Assembly: GCA_003552745.1 (NCBI GenBank) | Contig: PUOG01000044.1 | Coordinates: forward strand, 1 to 13,705 | Source: Spirochaetaceae bacterium | GTDB taxonomy: Bacteria; Spirochaetota; Spirochaetia; DSM-27196; SKKC01 | Reading direction: 5' to 3' | DNA: 13,705 nt | In this document: in pieces, positions 1 to 7,044 of the stretch | Position numbering within the stretch: the first letter of the stretch is position 1 | Layout of the letters: each line of letters begins with the position of its first letter | Position numbers and translations under genes: made by a program | The notes under the pieces: model-generated | Databases searched by the model: none | Seen by the model: only the letters and a program-made list of their open reading frames with translations | What the model was told of the DNA's origin: nothing

Positions 1-783
1 CCCTCCATAGAAGCGGTAGAGAGCGTGCAGCTGTTCCCAGCCGCCTGAGATGAGCCGGTCGAACGCCCCCATTATCACGGGCATGGCAAGGAACATGACC
101 CCGAATGCAACCAGGATCGCCATCGGAAACCCGATCATGAGCAGATTCATCTGCGGCGCGGCCTTTGCCATGAGTCCGAGGCTGATATTGACCAGCATGA
201 GTGTCCCGAGGATCGGCATGCTTATCACCAGTGCTTGCGCGAAGAGAGCCGAAAGGGCGTGCATCATGAACAGCGCAAGCTCCTCGTTCGCCTGCAGTAT
301 ATCGACGGCTCGAATCGCCTCGAAACTGCGGAGCACCCCGACGAGGAATATGTGGTTGAAACCGGCGGTCGTTACGAACACGAACATCGCGACAAGGTTG
401 AAGAACTGACCGACGAGCGGGATTTCGACCTGACTCAGCGGATCGAAAACCTGAGAAGCGCCGAAGCCCATCTGCAGTGAGAAGAACTGCCCCGCCGTCT
501 GGAATGTCGTGAACACCAGCGTCATGAACATGCCGATAGTGACTCCGACGAGCCCCTCGCCGACGACAAGCAGCGCGTATCCGAGACCGGTTTCAGGTAT
601 CGGATAGCCCGCTTCGACGATCCACGGCAGGACGACCCACGTGGCCATAAGACAGAGGCCGACGCGAGCTACTCCTGGTACACCTTGACCGGAGAGCAGC
701 GGTGCCGTGCGCAAGAGCATGAAAACGCGCGCGAAGATGAGGAAGAAGAGCTGGGTGTGTTCGACGACCTCGAACAGCGACAT
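1..783 (-). CDS. fliR: FliR, flagellar export gate membrane protein (3' end cut by window)
   Basis: FliR is part of the inner-membrane export gate (FliPQR) of the flagellar type III secretion system, through which rod, hook and filament subunits leave the cytoplasm. The frame reads from ATG at 783 to the window edge without a stop, 261 codons; the family is about 260 residues, so only the extreme C-terminus should be missing. The protein begins MSLFEVVEHTQLFFLIFARV and is a multi-spanning hydrophobic protein. It carries the FliR hallmark GEGLVGVTIGMFMTL near residues 75-90, followed by QTAGQFFSLQMGFG. The start is fixed by AGGAGGG a few bases upstream, which overlaps the fliQ stop (TAGGAGGGCGGATG), so fliQ and fliR are probably translationally coupled. 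Identity rests on motif, length, hydrophobicity and position after fliQ. flhB and flhA would be expected next, outside the window. Confidence 0.95.
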   Translation of the reverse strand, partial: MSLFEVVEHTQLFFLIFARVFMLLRTAPLLSGQGVPGVARVGLCLMATWVVLPWIVEAGYPIPETGLGYALLVVGEGLVGVTIGMFMTLVFTTFQTAGQFFSLQMGFGASQVFDPLSQVEIPLVGQFFNLVAMFVFVTTAGFNHIFLVGVLRSFEAIRAVDILQANEELALFMMHALSALFAQALVISMPILGTLMLVNISLGLMAKAAPQMNLLMIGFPMAILVAFGVMFLAMPVIMGAFDRLISGGWEQLHALYRFYGG

Positions 784-791
784 CCGCCCTC

Positions 792-1061
792 CTATCTCAC
801 GATCGCCGGTATCTGAGCGAACAGACTCTCGGTGAATGCCACGAGCAGACTCGCCATCCACGGTCCGAACAGAAGCAGCGCCAGCAGGATCGCCGCGATT
901 TTCGGAACGAACGTCAACGTCTGCTCCTGTATGCTCGTGGTCGCCTGCAGGATCGAGATGATCAGACCGACGGCCATAGCGATAATGAGAATAGGCGAAG
1001 CGATTATCAGTATCTGCAGTACACTGCTTCTCGCCAGCTGTATGGCGGTTCCTAACGACAT
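792..1061 (-). CDS. fliQ: FliQ, flagellar export gate subunit
   Basis: This 89-residue protein has two long hydrophobic helices, about residues 14-40 and 52-75, joined by a short polar loop (TTSIQEQTLTFVPK). That is the standard FliQ size and fold. FliQ packs around FliP and FliR in the helical export gate at the base of the flagellum. The loop motif QATTSIQEQTLTFVPKI is the most conserved stretch of the family and is intact. The ATG at 1061 follows a strong GGGAGGGG Shine-Dalgarno, 25 bp after the fliP stop. The stop codon lies 8 bp before the fliR ATG. Nothing is truncated or unusual. Confidence 0.97.
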   Translation of the reverse strand: MSLGTAIQLARSSVLQILIIASPILIIAMAVGLIISILQATTSIQEQTLTFVPKIAAILLALLLFGPWMASLLVAFTESLFAQIPAIVR

Positions 1062-1086
1062 CTTCCCCTCCCTTTATTCGTCGTCG

Positions 1087-1863
1087 CTACAGAAAACTTG
1101 CGACAAGTTGCTGGGTCAGCAGCCCCCAACCGTCGACAAGTACGAAGAGTATGAGTTTGAACGGTAGCGAGATCATGATCGGCGGCAGCATGATCATACC
1201 CATGGACATCAAGGTAGAGGCTACGACCATGTCCACGATGATAAATGGAATGAACAGCAGTATCCCGATCTGAAACGCCACCGTCATTTCGTGGAGAATG
1301 AACGCGGGCACAAGCACATGCGTCGGCACCTCGCCGAGATTCGCCGGACGCGGCATGTCGGCGAGTCGCATGAAAAGGCGAATCGTGTCGGGGTTGCGCT
1401 GCATCTGCCGATACATGAAGATGCGAATCGGTGCTTCGAAATTCTCGAACGCCTCTTCCAGGCCGATCTCGCCGTCCGCCATCGGTACGAACGCCTCCTC
1501 GTAGATCTCGGAGATCGTCGGATACATGATGAACAGCGTCATGAACAGCGCTACCCCCATCAGCACCTGAGTCGGCGGTACCTGCTGCAAACTGAGTGCC
1601 CGCTTGACGAAATCGAGAACGATTGCAATCCGTAGAAAGCTTGTCAGGAGAATGATGATGGACGGGGCAAGGCTCAATACCGCCAGCAGCAACAGAATCT
1701 GCAGACTGAGCGCAACCTCCTGGTCGCTCTCCGCCTCGCGAACCGCAAAGTCGATAAACGGGATGCCGGGGCCACTCTCCTCGTCTGCCGTTTGTGCTCC
1801 GACCGGCACCACGAGCACAAACAGGAGCAGAACCGCGACCGCAAATACGAGTCTTCGACGCAT
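1087..1863 (-). CDS. fliP: FliP, flagellar export gate protein with signal peptide
   Basis: FliP (258 residues, against about 245 in Salmonella) is the main pore-forming subunit of the FliPQR export gate. Residues 1-23 form a cleavable signal peptide: RRR, a hydrophobic core, then VGA before QTADEE. Such a signal is normal for FliP. The conserved block APSIIILLTSFLRIAIVL is at 66-83. The second family signature runs over 204-228, from FIPFIIVDMVVAS to LMSMGMIMLPP, and KLILFVLVDGW is at 236-246. The periplasmic domain of about residues 115-185 separates the membrane segments. The ATG at 1863 follows a GGGGG Shine-Dalgarno that abuts the fliO stop 9 bp upstream. It sits between fliO and fliQ as in most bacteria. 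Confidence 0.98.
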   Translation of the reverse strand: MRRRLVFAVAVLLLFVLVVPVGAQTADEESGPGIPFIDFAVREAESDQEVALSLQILLLLAVLSLAPSIIILLTSFLRIAIVLDFVKRALSLQQVPPTQVLMGVALFMTLFIMYPTISEIYEEAFVPMADGEIGLEEAFENFEAPIRIFMYRQMQRNPDTIRLFMRLADMPRPANLGEVPTHVLVPAFILHEMTVAFQIGILLFIPFIIVDMVVASTLMSMGMIMLPPIMISLPFKLILFVLVDGWGLLTQQLVASFL

Positions 1864-1872
1864 ATTCGCCCC

Positions 1873-2616
1873 CTACAGCTGCCGCAGCCGGGATCGCTGC
1901 ACTTCGAGAAACGTCGGCGGCTCGTTCGCTTCCTCGGCGTGCTCGTGTGCATCGGTGGAAGGTTCGCTGTAAGCGGTCCCGAGAACGGATGCGGACTCGC
2001 GATCGGCACCGCCGTCGTTCCCACCGCCGTTCGACCTCTTCTCCGGGCGCGAATCAAGCGAGTTACTCCGGAACATATCCGCTAACAGCTCCGGGAACGT
2101 ACGCCGCCCGTAACCACCGGCGGAAACGCCGTCACCGTGGTCGAGAAGGAGTTGATCGACACTCTCCTGATCGTCGATCTCGGATATGAGGCGTACCGAT
2201 TGATCGGCGGATCCGAGCAGAAACACCCGCCCGCCGACTTCCACAAGATGAACGCTCCGACTCCCCTGTAGTGGGGTCGTCCCGAGCAGTCGAACGGCTC
2301 TACTGCCGCGAACTCCCTGTCCGCTGGCCTTCCGGATGAAGTAGAAGAGAACATATATGGACAGGACCACCAGCGCGAGCACGAGAACCATGCGAATGAA
2401 ATCGCCGGCACCGAAACTCGTGAGTCCTTCGCCACTCCCTTCGGCAGCGCCTCCGGAGTCTTCGTCGAATGTCAGTTCGGATTCGTCGATGCTCTGCGCG
2501 GACGTTTCTTCGCTGCGCGATTCGGCATCGGCCTCCGGTGTCTGCGGTTCGTCCTGACTGTGTACCGGTGCGGCACCGACGAGCACAAACACCACGACAA
2601 GCAGTGCGTATTTCAC
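1873..2616 (-). CDS. fliO: FliO (spirochaete FliO/FliZ type), export gate assembly protein
   Basis: FliO helps FliP assemble into the export gate. This 247-residue protein has an N-terminal signal-like segment (1-20, ending APVHS-Q). An acidic Glu/Ser/Gly region (21-70) follows and is probably periplasmic. A transmembrane helix lies at about 73-94 (FIRMVLVLALVVLSIYVLFY). The conserved FliO cytoplasmic core at about 107-147 includes VRLLGTTPLQGSRSVHLVEV and VGGRVFLLGSADQSV. The C-terminus is polar, low-complexity and Gly/Asn/Glu-rich. The start is GTG at 2616, chosen because GGGAGGGG lies immediately upstream and the signal peptide begins there. FliO is poorly conserved in general, so the call rests on the core motif, topology and position directly before fliP. 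It is longer than enterobacterial FliO because of the acidic N-terminal and polar C-terminal regions. Confidence 0.9.
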   Translation of the reverse strand: MKYALLVVVFVLVGAAPVHSQDEPQTPEADAESRSEETSAQSIDESELTFDEDSGGAAEGSGEGLTSFGAGDFIRMVLVLALVVLSIYVLFYFIRKASGQGVRGSRAVRLLGTTPLQGSRSVHLVEVGGRVFLLGSADQSVRLISEIDDQESVDQLLLDHGDGVSAGGYGRRTFPELLADMFRSNSLDSRPEKRSNGGGNDGGADRESASVLGTAYSEPSTDAHEHAEEANEPPTFLEVQRSRLRQL

Positions 2617-2703
2617 GTTCCCCTCCCAAGTAAACGTGCGATATGAAACGGCGCTCCGATCGAAACTCTGCAGTGAATCGCTGCGGAGCCGCCTCCTTAC
2701 GTT
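2617..2703 (-). other. 87-bp gap between fliN/fliY and fliO with an unused Shine-Dalgarno
   Basis: This is the longest intergenic stretch in the window. Just after the fliN stop (TAG at 2704-2706) the minus strand carries AAGGAGG at 2692-2698, a perfect anti-16S match, yet no ATG, GTG or TTG follows at usable distance. GGAG and CTCC flanking GCGG could form a very small hairpin that hides it. Near the other end is the real fliO Shine-Dalgarno. I see no convincing -35/-10 pair and no terminator here. Confidence 0.5.
2620..2627 (-). promoter_or_regulatory. Shine-Dalgarno of fliO
   Basis: GGGAGGGG on the minus strand lies just upstream of the GTG at 2616, with about 5 nt between the GGAGG core and the start codon. 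It decides in favour of a GTG start for fliO, since no ATG is available nearby that would keep the signal peptide intact. Confidence 0.75.
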
Positions 2704-3813
2704 CTAGGACATATTACTGACCCGCTCCATTGGCGAAACGATCTCGGTAACCCGAACGCCGAAGTTCTCGTCAATCACGACAACTTCGCCCTTCGCGATA
2801 AGCTTGTGGTTCACCAGTATGTCGACCGGCTCGCCTGCCAGCTTATCGAGCTCTATAATCGTCCCCTCGCCCATTCCGAGGATTTCCTTGATCAGCTTTC
2901 GCGTGCGGCCAAGCTCGACGGTCATCTCCATGTAGACGTCCATGAGCAGGCTGATATTCCCCTGCTCTCCGGAGCCCTGCCCGCCCTGGAGGTTCGGAAA
3001 CTGCACGCTCTGGACGCCCGGACTGCCTCCCATCTGGCCGCCTGCGCCCCCGAACATCTCTGCCATCGGATCCGATCCGCCGCTCTCTCCACCGCCCATC
3101 ATTGCAGCTAATCCCCCGGACGCCTGTCCTCCAGTGCCGGGCTGTTGCGCCTGCCGGCCGGTACCGGAGCTGCCACCGCTGACCTGACGGGCAACCGCAG
3201 TCACGATATCGGAAGCGAAGAGCTCGATGATCCGGTACTGCGAACCGTCGATAGTAACCGGGTACTCTACCTTCGCGAAACTGCCTGTCGGCAGATCGAG
3301 TTCGTCCCGCCCGACACTCTGCCCCTGCGGCGCGCCGCTCATGATCGTCGCTCCGGCAGCCTCGCCCATCGCGGTGCTCACCGGACCGTGGATCTGACTG
3401 ATCGCTTCCTGGAGCGCATTTATCGCCGCATCGTTCAGCTCGACACCATCCTGTCCCATCATCGGCGCTGCGATAGCAAGCGCGGTCTCAGTCGACATGA
3501 GAAATAGATGATCGCCGGAGACGCCGCTGGTGTAGTCGAGCTTGACTTGAACGAGCTGCTCATCGAGCTCACCGAAGAGGCGATCACGGCGGCTCGCGCT
3601 CACCGTCGGCTTACCCATACTTACCGGCGAGTTAACGAGCATCGAGAAGTTCGATCCCTGGGAGTCGACCGTCGCGCTTACAATGCTCTCGAACGCGCGA
3701 ATCTGCTGCTCGGTGAGATCGTCGCCGGCCGACGACTCCTCCTCGAAATCCATTCCGCCGGAACCCTGCAACAGAGCATCGATTTCGTCTTGAGAAAGGC
3801 TACCGTCGCTCAT
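2704..3813 (-). CDS. fliY: FliN/FliY-type flagellar motor switch protein with CheC-like middle domain
   Basis: This 369-residue switch protein belongs to the C-ring, which sets rotation direction. The N-terminus (SLSQDEIDALL, residues 5-15) copies the CheY-P-binding peptide of FliM. Residues about 35-205 resemble the CheC/FliY phosphatase-like domain. A Gly/Met-rich linker spans about 212-285. The C-terminal SpoA/FliN domain covers 286-362 and includes MDVYMEMTVELGRTRKLIKE and GEPVDILVNHKLIAKGEVVV. Canonical FliN is only about 100-140 residues, so this is the FliY form. In the first CheC-type motif (D/S-x3-E-x2-N) Glu136 is kept but Asn is replaced by Ser139 and D/S by Asn132, so phosphatase activity through this motif is doubtful. 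The start is ATG at 3813, 4 bp after the fliM stop, with AAGGAGA upstream. A frame-extended start at 3864 would add 17 basic residues inside fliM and was not used. Confidence 0.93.
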   Translation of the reverse strand: MSDGSLSQDEIDALLQGSGGMDFEEESSAGDDLTEQQIRAFESIVSATVDSQGSNFSMLVNSPVSMGKPTVSASRRDRLFGELDEQLVQVKLDYTSGVSGDHLFLMSTETALAIAAPMMGQDGVELNDAAINALQEAISQIHGPVSTAMGEAAGATIMSGAPQGQSVGRDELDLPTGSFAKVEYPVTIDGSQYRIIELFASDIVTAVARQVSGGSSGTGRQAQQPGTGGQASGGLAAMMGGGESGGSDPMAEMFGGAGGQMGGSPGVQSVQFPNLQGGQGSGEQGNISLLMDVYMEMTVELGRTRKLIKEILGMGEGTIIELDKLAGEPVDILVNHKLIAKGEVVVIDENFGVRVTEIVSPMERVSNMS

Positions 3814-3817
3814 AGTC

Positions 3818-4843
3818 TCACTCGTCTCCTTCAACCGCGAGCTCTTCGAACTCTTCCTCGGCAATATCCTCTAGCGGCTCGGTGATCTGCACCGCCAGCT
3901 TGTTGCGCACCACACCCGGTTTGCACTTGAACTTCGGACGATGTCCGATATTCAGATTCATCGGATCGCCGACCCGTACATCCGGCAGCCGCACCACGTC
4001 TCCGGCACGCAAACTAAGCACATCGCGCACCGTAAGCTCCATAGTACCAATTTCGGCAATCAAATCGACTGCTATAGTCGAAAGCCGCTCCCGGAGGATA
4101 TTGAGATTCTCGGTTGTAGCTCCACGCCGAACGGAGCTGTACCAGTACTGGGCGCTGAGCTTGGAGATAATCGGCTCGATCGTGAGGTACGGAATGCAGA
4201 AATTCATCATGCCCTCGACCTCTCCGACTTTCGTTTCGAGCGTCACGAGCACTACCATTTCTGTCGGCGGCACGATCTGGGCGAACTGCGGATTGGTTTC
4301 GATATTCCCGAGGCGGGGTCGCAGATCGATCACCTGACTCCACGCTTCGCGGACATTGCCGAGAATGCGGACGATGATTCCCTCCATGACGGAGTTCTCG
4401 ATTTCGGTCAGATCGCGGGTAACCTTCGTCCCCTCTCCCTGACCACCGAAGAGGCGATCGATAATCGAAAAGGTGATCGCAGGATCGATCTCAAGGATGC
4501 TGTTCCCCTTAAGAGGATCCATATTGATGATTGCAAGGGTGGTCGGGTTGGGAATAGAGCGGATGAACTCCTCGTAGGTCAGCTGATCAACGCTCGCCAC
4601 GTGGACCTGAACGAGACTCCTCAGCTGCGCGCTCAAGCTCGTAGTCGTCAGCCGCGCGAAGGTCTCGTGCATAATGCTGACGGTTCGAATCTGCTCTTTG
4701 GAGAACTTATCGGGGCGCTTGAAATCGTATATCTTGATCTTGCGCTGATCGGCCGGCTGTTGTACCTCTTCGGTTTCGATATCGCCTGACGATATGGCGG
4801 TCAGCAGCTGGTCAATTTCGTCCTGTGACAGGACTTCCGTCAT
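3818..4843 (-). CDS. fliM: FliM, flagellar motor switch protein
   Basis: FliM (341 residues) is the middle C-ring protein: it receives CheY-P and passes the signal to FliG. The N-terminal CheY-binding peptide is VLSQDEIDQLL (4-14), followed by a polar linker. The middle domain (about 40-230) contains KFSKEQIRTVSIMHETFARL, the FliG-contact motif around FGGQGEG (132-138), and SQVIDLRPRLGNIETNPQFA. The SpoA domain lies at about 255-322 (LTVRDVLSLRAGDVVRL onward), ending in an acidic tail. All segments are present at normal length. The ATG at 4843 has an AGGGGAG Shine-Dalgarno. A sigma70-like promoter lies in the 73-bp gap upstream, so fliM may be transcribed from within the operon as well as by read-through. 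The 4-bp gap to fliN/fliY implies coupled synthesis of the two switch proteins. Confidence 0.98.
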   Translation of the reverse strand: MTEVLSQDEIDQLLTAISSGDIETEEVQQPADQRKIKIYDFKRPDKFSKEQIRTVSIMHETFARLTTTSLSAQLRSLVQVHVASVDQLTYEEFIRSIPNPTTLAIINMDPLKGNSILEIDPAITFSIIDRLFGGQGEGTKVTRDLTEIENSVMEGIIVRILGNVREAWSQVIDLRPRLGNIETNPQFAQIVPPTEMVVLVTLETKVGEVEGMMNFCIPYLTIEPIISKLSAQYWYSSVRRGATTENLNILRERLSTIAVDLIAEIGTMELTVRDVLSLRAGDVVRLPDVRVGDPMNLNIGHRPKFKCKPGVVRNKLAVQITEPLEDIAEEEFEELAVEGDE

Positions 4844-4865
4844 GTTCCCACTCCCCTAAACTCCT

Positions 4866-4894
4866 ACTATACCGGCTTTTTCGTATTCTATCAA
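4866..4894 (-). promoter_or_regulatory. Putative internal sigma70-type promoter before fliM
   Basis: Read on the minus strand, TTGATA (4889-4894) is followed by exactly 17 nt and then TATAGT (4866-4871). Each hexamer matches five of six bases of the sigma70 consensus at the optimal spacing. Transcription would begin near 4859, giving a leader of about 16 nt that still contains the AGGGGAG Shine-Dalgarno of fliM (start 4843). It sits in one of only two gaps in the window longer than 35 bp, and the gap is visibly AT-richer than its surroundings. Motility operons of spirochaetes such as Borrelia are known to use sigma70 promoters. No start-site data are available here. Confidence 0.6.
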
Positions 4895-4916
4895 CGAACC
4901 AGAACGACCGGAAATA

Positions 4917-5459
4917 CTAGAAGGGGACGACCTGGAACTCGTTGAACACGACTTCGCGGACGCGCCCGCTGGACATTATTGCATTGATGCTGTCCCGTAT
5001 TTTCTGCTTCAACGTTTCCTCGTGTTGCGGTCTGAGCTCCTCGGTCGTGCTCTCGGCGAGAATTCTCCGGATGCGGTCGCGGATCTGCGGTGTTCGTCGC
5101 GACAGCTCCGCCTGCACTCTCGTATCTCCTTCGTCGTAGCCGAGCTGAATATCCGCAATGAAAGTGCTCTGCCCGTCGGCGGTGTTACCGCGTATTTCGT
5201 CCAACCCGGCGTAGAAGTCGTAGTCCGGAATCTCGGCTTCGTACTCTTCGCTCACCGGAACCTGAGGCCCGACCGGCTCATCGCTCTGGAGTATGTTCAG
5301 GGTAACCACCACAACGGTTACTACGAAGATGATCGCACCGATGATGATAGCGACCCACTTGAGAATCTGGATGGCGAGCCCCGAGAGCAGTCCGCCCCGG
5401 CGACCCGCCTCTTCCTCGAGACCTGCATCCTCGTCGGTTTCAAAAATATCGTCAGACAT
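4917..5459 (-). CDS. fliL: FliL, stator-associated membrane protein
   Basis: FliL (180 residues) is a single-pass membrane protein that sits with the MotAB stator and supports torque at high load; in spirochaetes it helps place periplasmic flagella. There is an acidic cytoplasmic N-terminus (1-20) and one transmembrane helix at about 29-57 (ILKWVAIIIGAIIFVVTVVV). A periplasmic domain follows, with FIADIQLGYDEGD, RIRRILAESTTEEL and the terminal REVVFNEFQVVPF typical of FliL. The ATG at 5459 follows GGGAGGGG, 23 bp after the motB stop. It sits between motB and fliM, which is the expected order. No anomalies. Confidence 0.96.
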   Translation of the reverse strand: MSDDIFETDEDAGLEEEAGRRGGLLSGLAIQILKWVAIIIGAIIFVVTVVVVTLNILQSDEPVGPQVPVSEEYEAEIPDYDFYAGLDEIRGNTADGQSTFIADIQLGYDEGDTRVQAELSRRTPQIRDRIRRILAESTTEELRPQHEETLKQKIRDSINAIMSSGRVREVVFNEFQVVPF

Positions 5460-5482
5460 CTGATCCCCTCCCGGCTGTGCGG

Positions 5483-6217
5483 CTACAGATTGCCGTCGCT
5501 GAGTATAATGACGTCAACGCGCCGGTTATACGCCCGTCCTTCGGGCGTCTCATTGGAAAACAGCGGTTGTTGCTCGCCGAGCGACATGACCTGAAAACGC
5601 TCCTCGTCGGCGCCATATTCGACGAGCAGAGAGAGCACGTTCAGTGCACGATCGGCGCCGAGGTGCCAGTTGTCCGGCCAACGTCCCTCCGGGTCGGTGG
5701 GAATGCTGTCGGTATGCCCCTCGATACGGAAGTTGCGATCGGCAACCGCGTCCGATCTGAGCAGGTCAGAAAGGTTTTCGAGCACCGTCCGCGAACGGTC
5801 GATGTCGACTTCGGCACTGGCTGTCCGGAAGAACGCGTCGGCGGCGAGCGAGATAACGAGCCCCCGCTCATCGCGAGTGACACGGACTCTGTTGGAACGG
5901 ATTTCGGGCTCGAAAATGCTGATAGCCTGACGTCTTGCCTCATCGAGCGATCGACCGGCCGTTCTGCTCGGAAGGCTCATCAGCGTCGACCCGAGCTCGG
6001 CGAGACGTCCCTCATCGAGGGTAACGCCGCCCTGCTGGCTTCCGAGACCGGGGAAGGCGGCGAGGATTATTCGCAGCTCCTCACCATCGATCTCGGCCGT
6101 GGTAAAGAGGAGCACGAAAAAGGTAAGCAGCAAGGTCGTCATATCGCCGTAGGTCAACAACCAGTCGGCCGCTCCCACGGTTTTGCGTCGTTCTCTCTTC
6201 TTTAATGGTGGAGCCAT
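5483..6217 (-). CDS. motB: MotB, stator protein with OmpA-like peptidoglycan-binding domain
   Basis: MotB (244 residues) anchors the stator to peptidoglycan and carries the ion-binding aspartate. A basic cytoplasmic N-terminus (KKRERRK) precedes the single transmembrane helix at about 20-41. Asp25 in LLTYGDMTTLLLTFFVLL is the predicted ion-carrying residue. The C-terminal OmpA-like domain (about 119-238) shows FRIEGHTDSIPTDPEGRW, the conserved NW..GADRALNVL helix, and NRRVDVII at the end. The length is slightly short compared with E. coli MotB (308), which is usual outside enterics. The ATG at 6217 is 30 bp after motA, with a modest GAGAGG Shine-Dalgarno. Near the 3' end the message can fold a perfect 7-bp hairpin (5530-5548). 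Confidence 0.97.
   Translation of the reverse strand: MAPPLKKRERRKTVGAADWLLTYGDMTTLLLTFFVLLFTTAEIDGEELRIILAAFPGLGSQQGGVTLDEGRLAELGSTLMSLPSRTAGRSLDEARRQAISIFEPEIRSNRVRVTRDERGLVISLAADAFFRTASAEVDIDRSRTVLENLSDLLRSDAVADRNFRIEGHTDSIPTDPEGRWPDNWHLGADRALNVLSLLVEYGADEERFQVMSLGEQQPLFSNETPEGRAYNRRVDVIILSDGNL
5530..5548 (-). repeat. Inverted repeat inside the motB 3' end
   Basis: ACGCCCG (5542-5548 as read on the minus strand) pairs perfectly with CGGGCGT (5530-5536) around the loop AAGGA, a 7-bp GC-rich stem. It lies about 45 bp before the motB stop and encodes part of TPEGRAYN, a conserved OmpA-domain stretch. No U-run follows, so it is not a rho-independent terminator. It may be coincidental, or it may affect mRNA stability between motB and fliL. 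Confidence 0.4.
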
Positions 6218-6247
6218 CGGTGCTGCCTCTCAAATCACCGCAGTTAT

Positions 6248-7033
6248 TCAATCCCGAGCGCTCTCCTGCCGGATTGCGTCACGCTGTCGCGGCGGCAGAA
6301 AGCTCACAAGTTTCTCGAGAAGTATACGCGGATTATCGCCGCTCTGAATGCTCAGGATTCCTTCAACGACGATTTCCTTGACGCGGATCTCGTCGCGATT
6401 ACGGTCTTCGAGCTTGTTCTTCATCGGAACAAGCACCAGATTCGCCATAATCGAGCCGTACATCGTCGTAATCAGCGCCAGCGCCATTCCCTGTCCGATA
6501 GCGTCGGGATCTTCGCCGAGCGCCTGCAGCATCGCGATAAGCCCGGCAAGAGTCCCGATCATACCGAACGCGGGCGCTATCTTGCCCCAGTCATCGAATA
6601 TTTTTATACCGGTGTCGTGCCGTTCCTGAAGCTGATTCAAGTCGTTGAAGAGCACGCTCTTGATGATGTCGGGATCAGTCCCGTCGACAACCAGCTGAAC
6701 CCCTTTGCGCATGAATTCGTCTTCCACCTCGTCGAGATTGTCCTCGAGGGCGAGAAGGCCTTCGCGTCGCGCACGCTCGGAGAATGCAACCAGATCGGAG
6801 ATTATCTTCTCTTCCTTGAGATCGGGAGCGCGCAACGTCAGGTTAACGTAGCGCATTATGCCGAGCATACGACTGAGCGGGTTCGATACCAGCATGGCAG
6901 CGAAGCTGCCGCCGATGACCATGATGAACGCGGGAAGGTTGATATAGAGTGCGAGAAACCCTCCGCTCGTCAGAATGGCCATGAGGATGAAGGCAAAGCC
7001 AGAGATAATTCCGATTATCGTTCCCAGATCCAT
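6248..7033 (-). CDS. motA: MotA, flagellar stator proton/sodium channel subunit
   Basis: MotA (261 residues) forms the pentamer around MotB and pushes on FliG. Four transmembrane helices are visible at about 4-22, 28-49, 153-172 and 182-203. Between them is the cytoplasmic loop, whose charged motif SERARREGLLALED (85-98) contacts FliG. The conserved prolines are in APAFGMIGTLAGL (Pro154) and VPMKNKL (Pro203). The third and fourth helices, with MIGTLAGLIAML and LALITTMYGSIMANL, look closer to the PomA/MotP style than to E. coli MotA. The ATG at 7033 lies 11 bp after flbD, and GAGGAG at the flbD end is the nearest Shine-Dalgarno, at a rather long spacing. motB follows 30 bp later, as expected for a stator pair. 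Confidence 0.97.
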   Translation of the reverse strand: MDLGTIIGIISGFAFILMAILTSGGFLALYINLPAFIMVIGGSFAAMLVSNPLSRMLGIMRYVNLTLRAPDLKEEKIISDLVAFSERARREGLLALEDNLDEVEDEFMRKGVQLVVDGTDPDIIKSVLFNDLNQLQERHDTGIKIFDDWGKIAPAFGMIGTLAGLIAMLQALGEDPDAIGQGMALALITTMYGSIMANLVLVPMKNKLEDRNRDEIRVKEIVVEGILSIQSGDNPRILLEKLVSFLPPRQRDAIRQESARD

Positions 7034-7044
7034 AATCGTTCGGC

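Noticed and set aside
3814..3864. N-terminal extension of fliN/fliY starting at 3864
   Set aside because: It would add a basic PRKSSKSSR segment overlapping fliM by 47 bp; the conserved SLSQDEIDALL start belongs just after the ATG at 3813.
3941..4789. Open plus-strand frame of 282 codons antisense to fliM
   Set aside because: It mirrors the codon structure of fliM, shows no family motif, and the minus-strand frame is an unmistakable full-length FliM.
5530..5548. Rho-independent terminator in motB
   Set aside because: The stem is not followed by a U-run and lies within coding sequence upstream of fliL.
5477..6205. Plus-strand frame of 242 codons opposite motB
   Set aside because: It is a shadow of motB, whose OmpA-like domain and channel Asp are clear on the minus strand.
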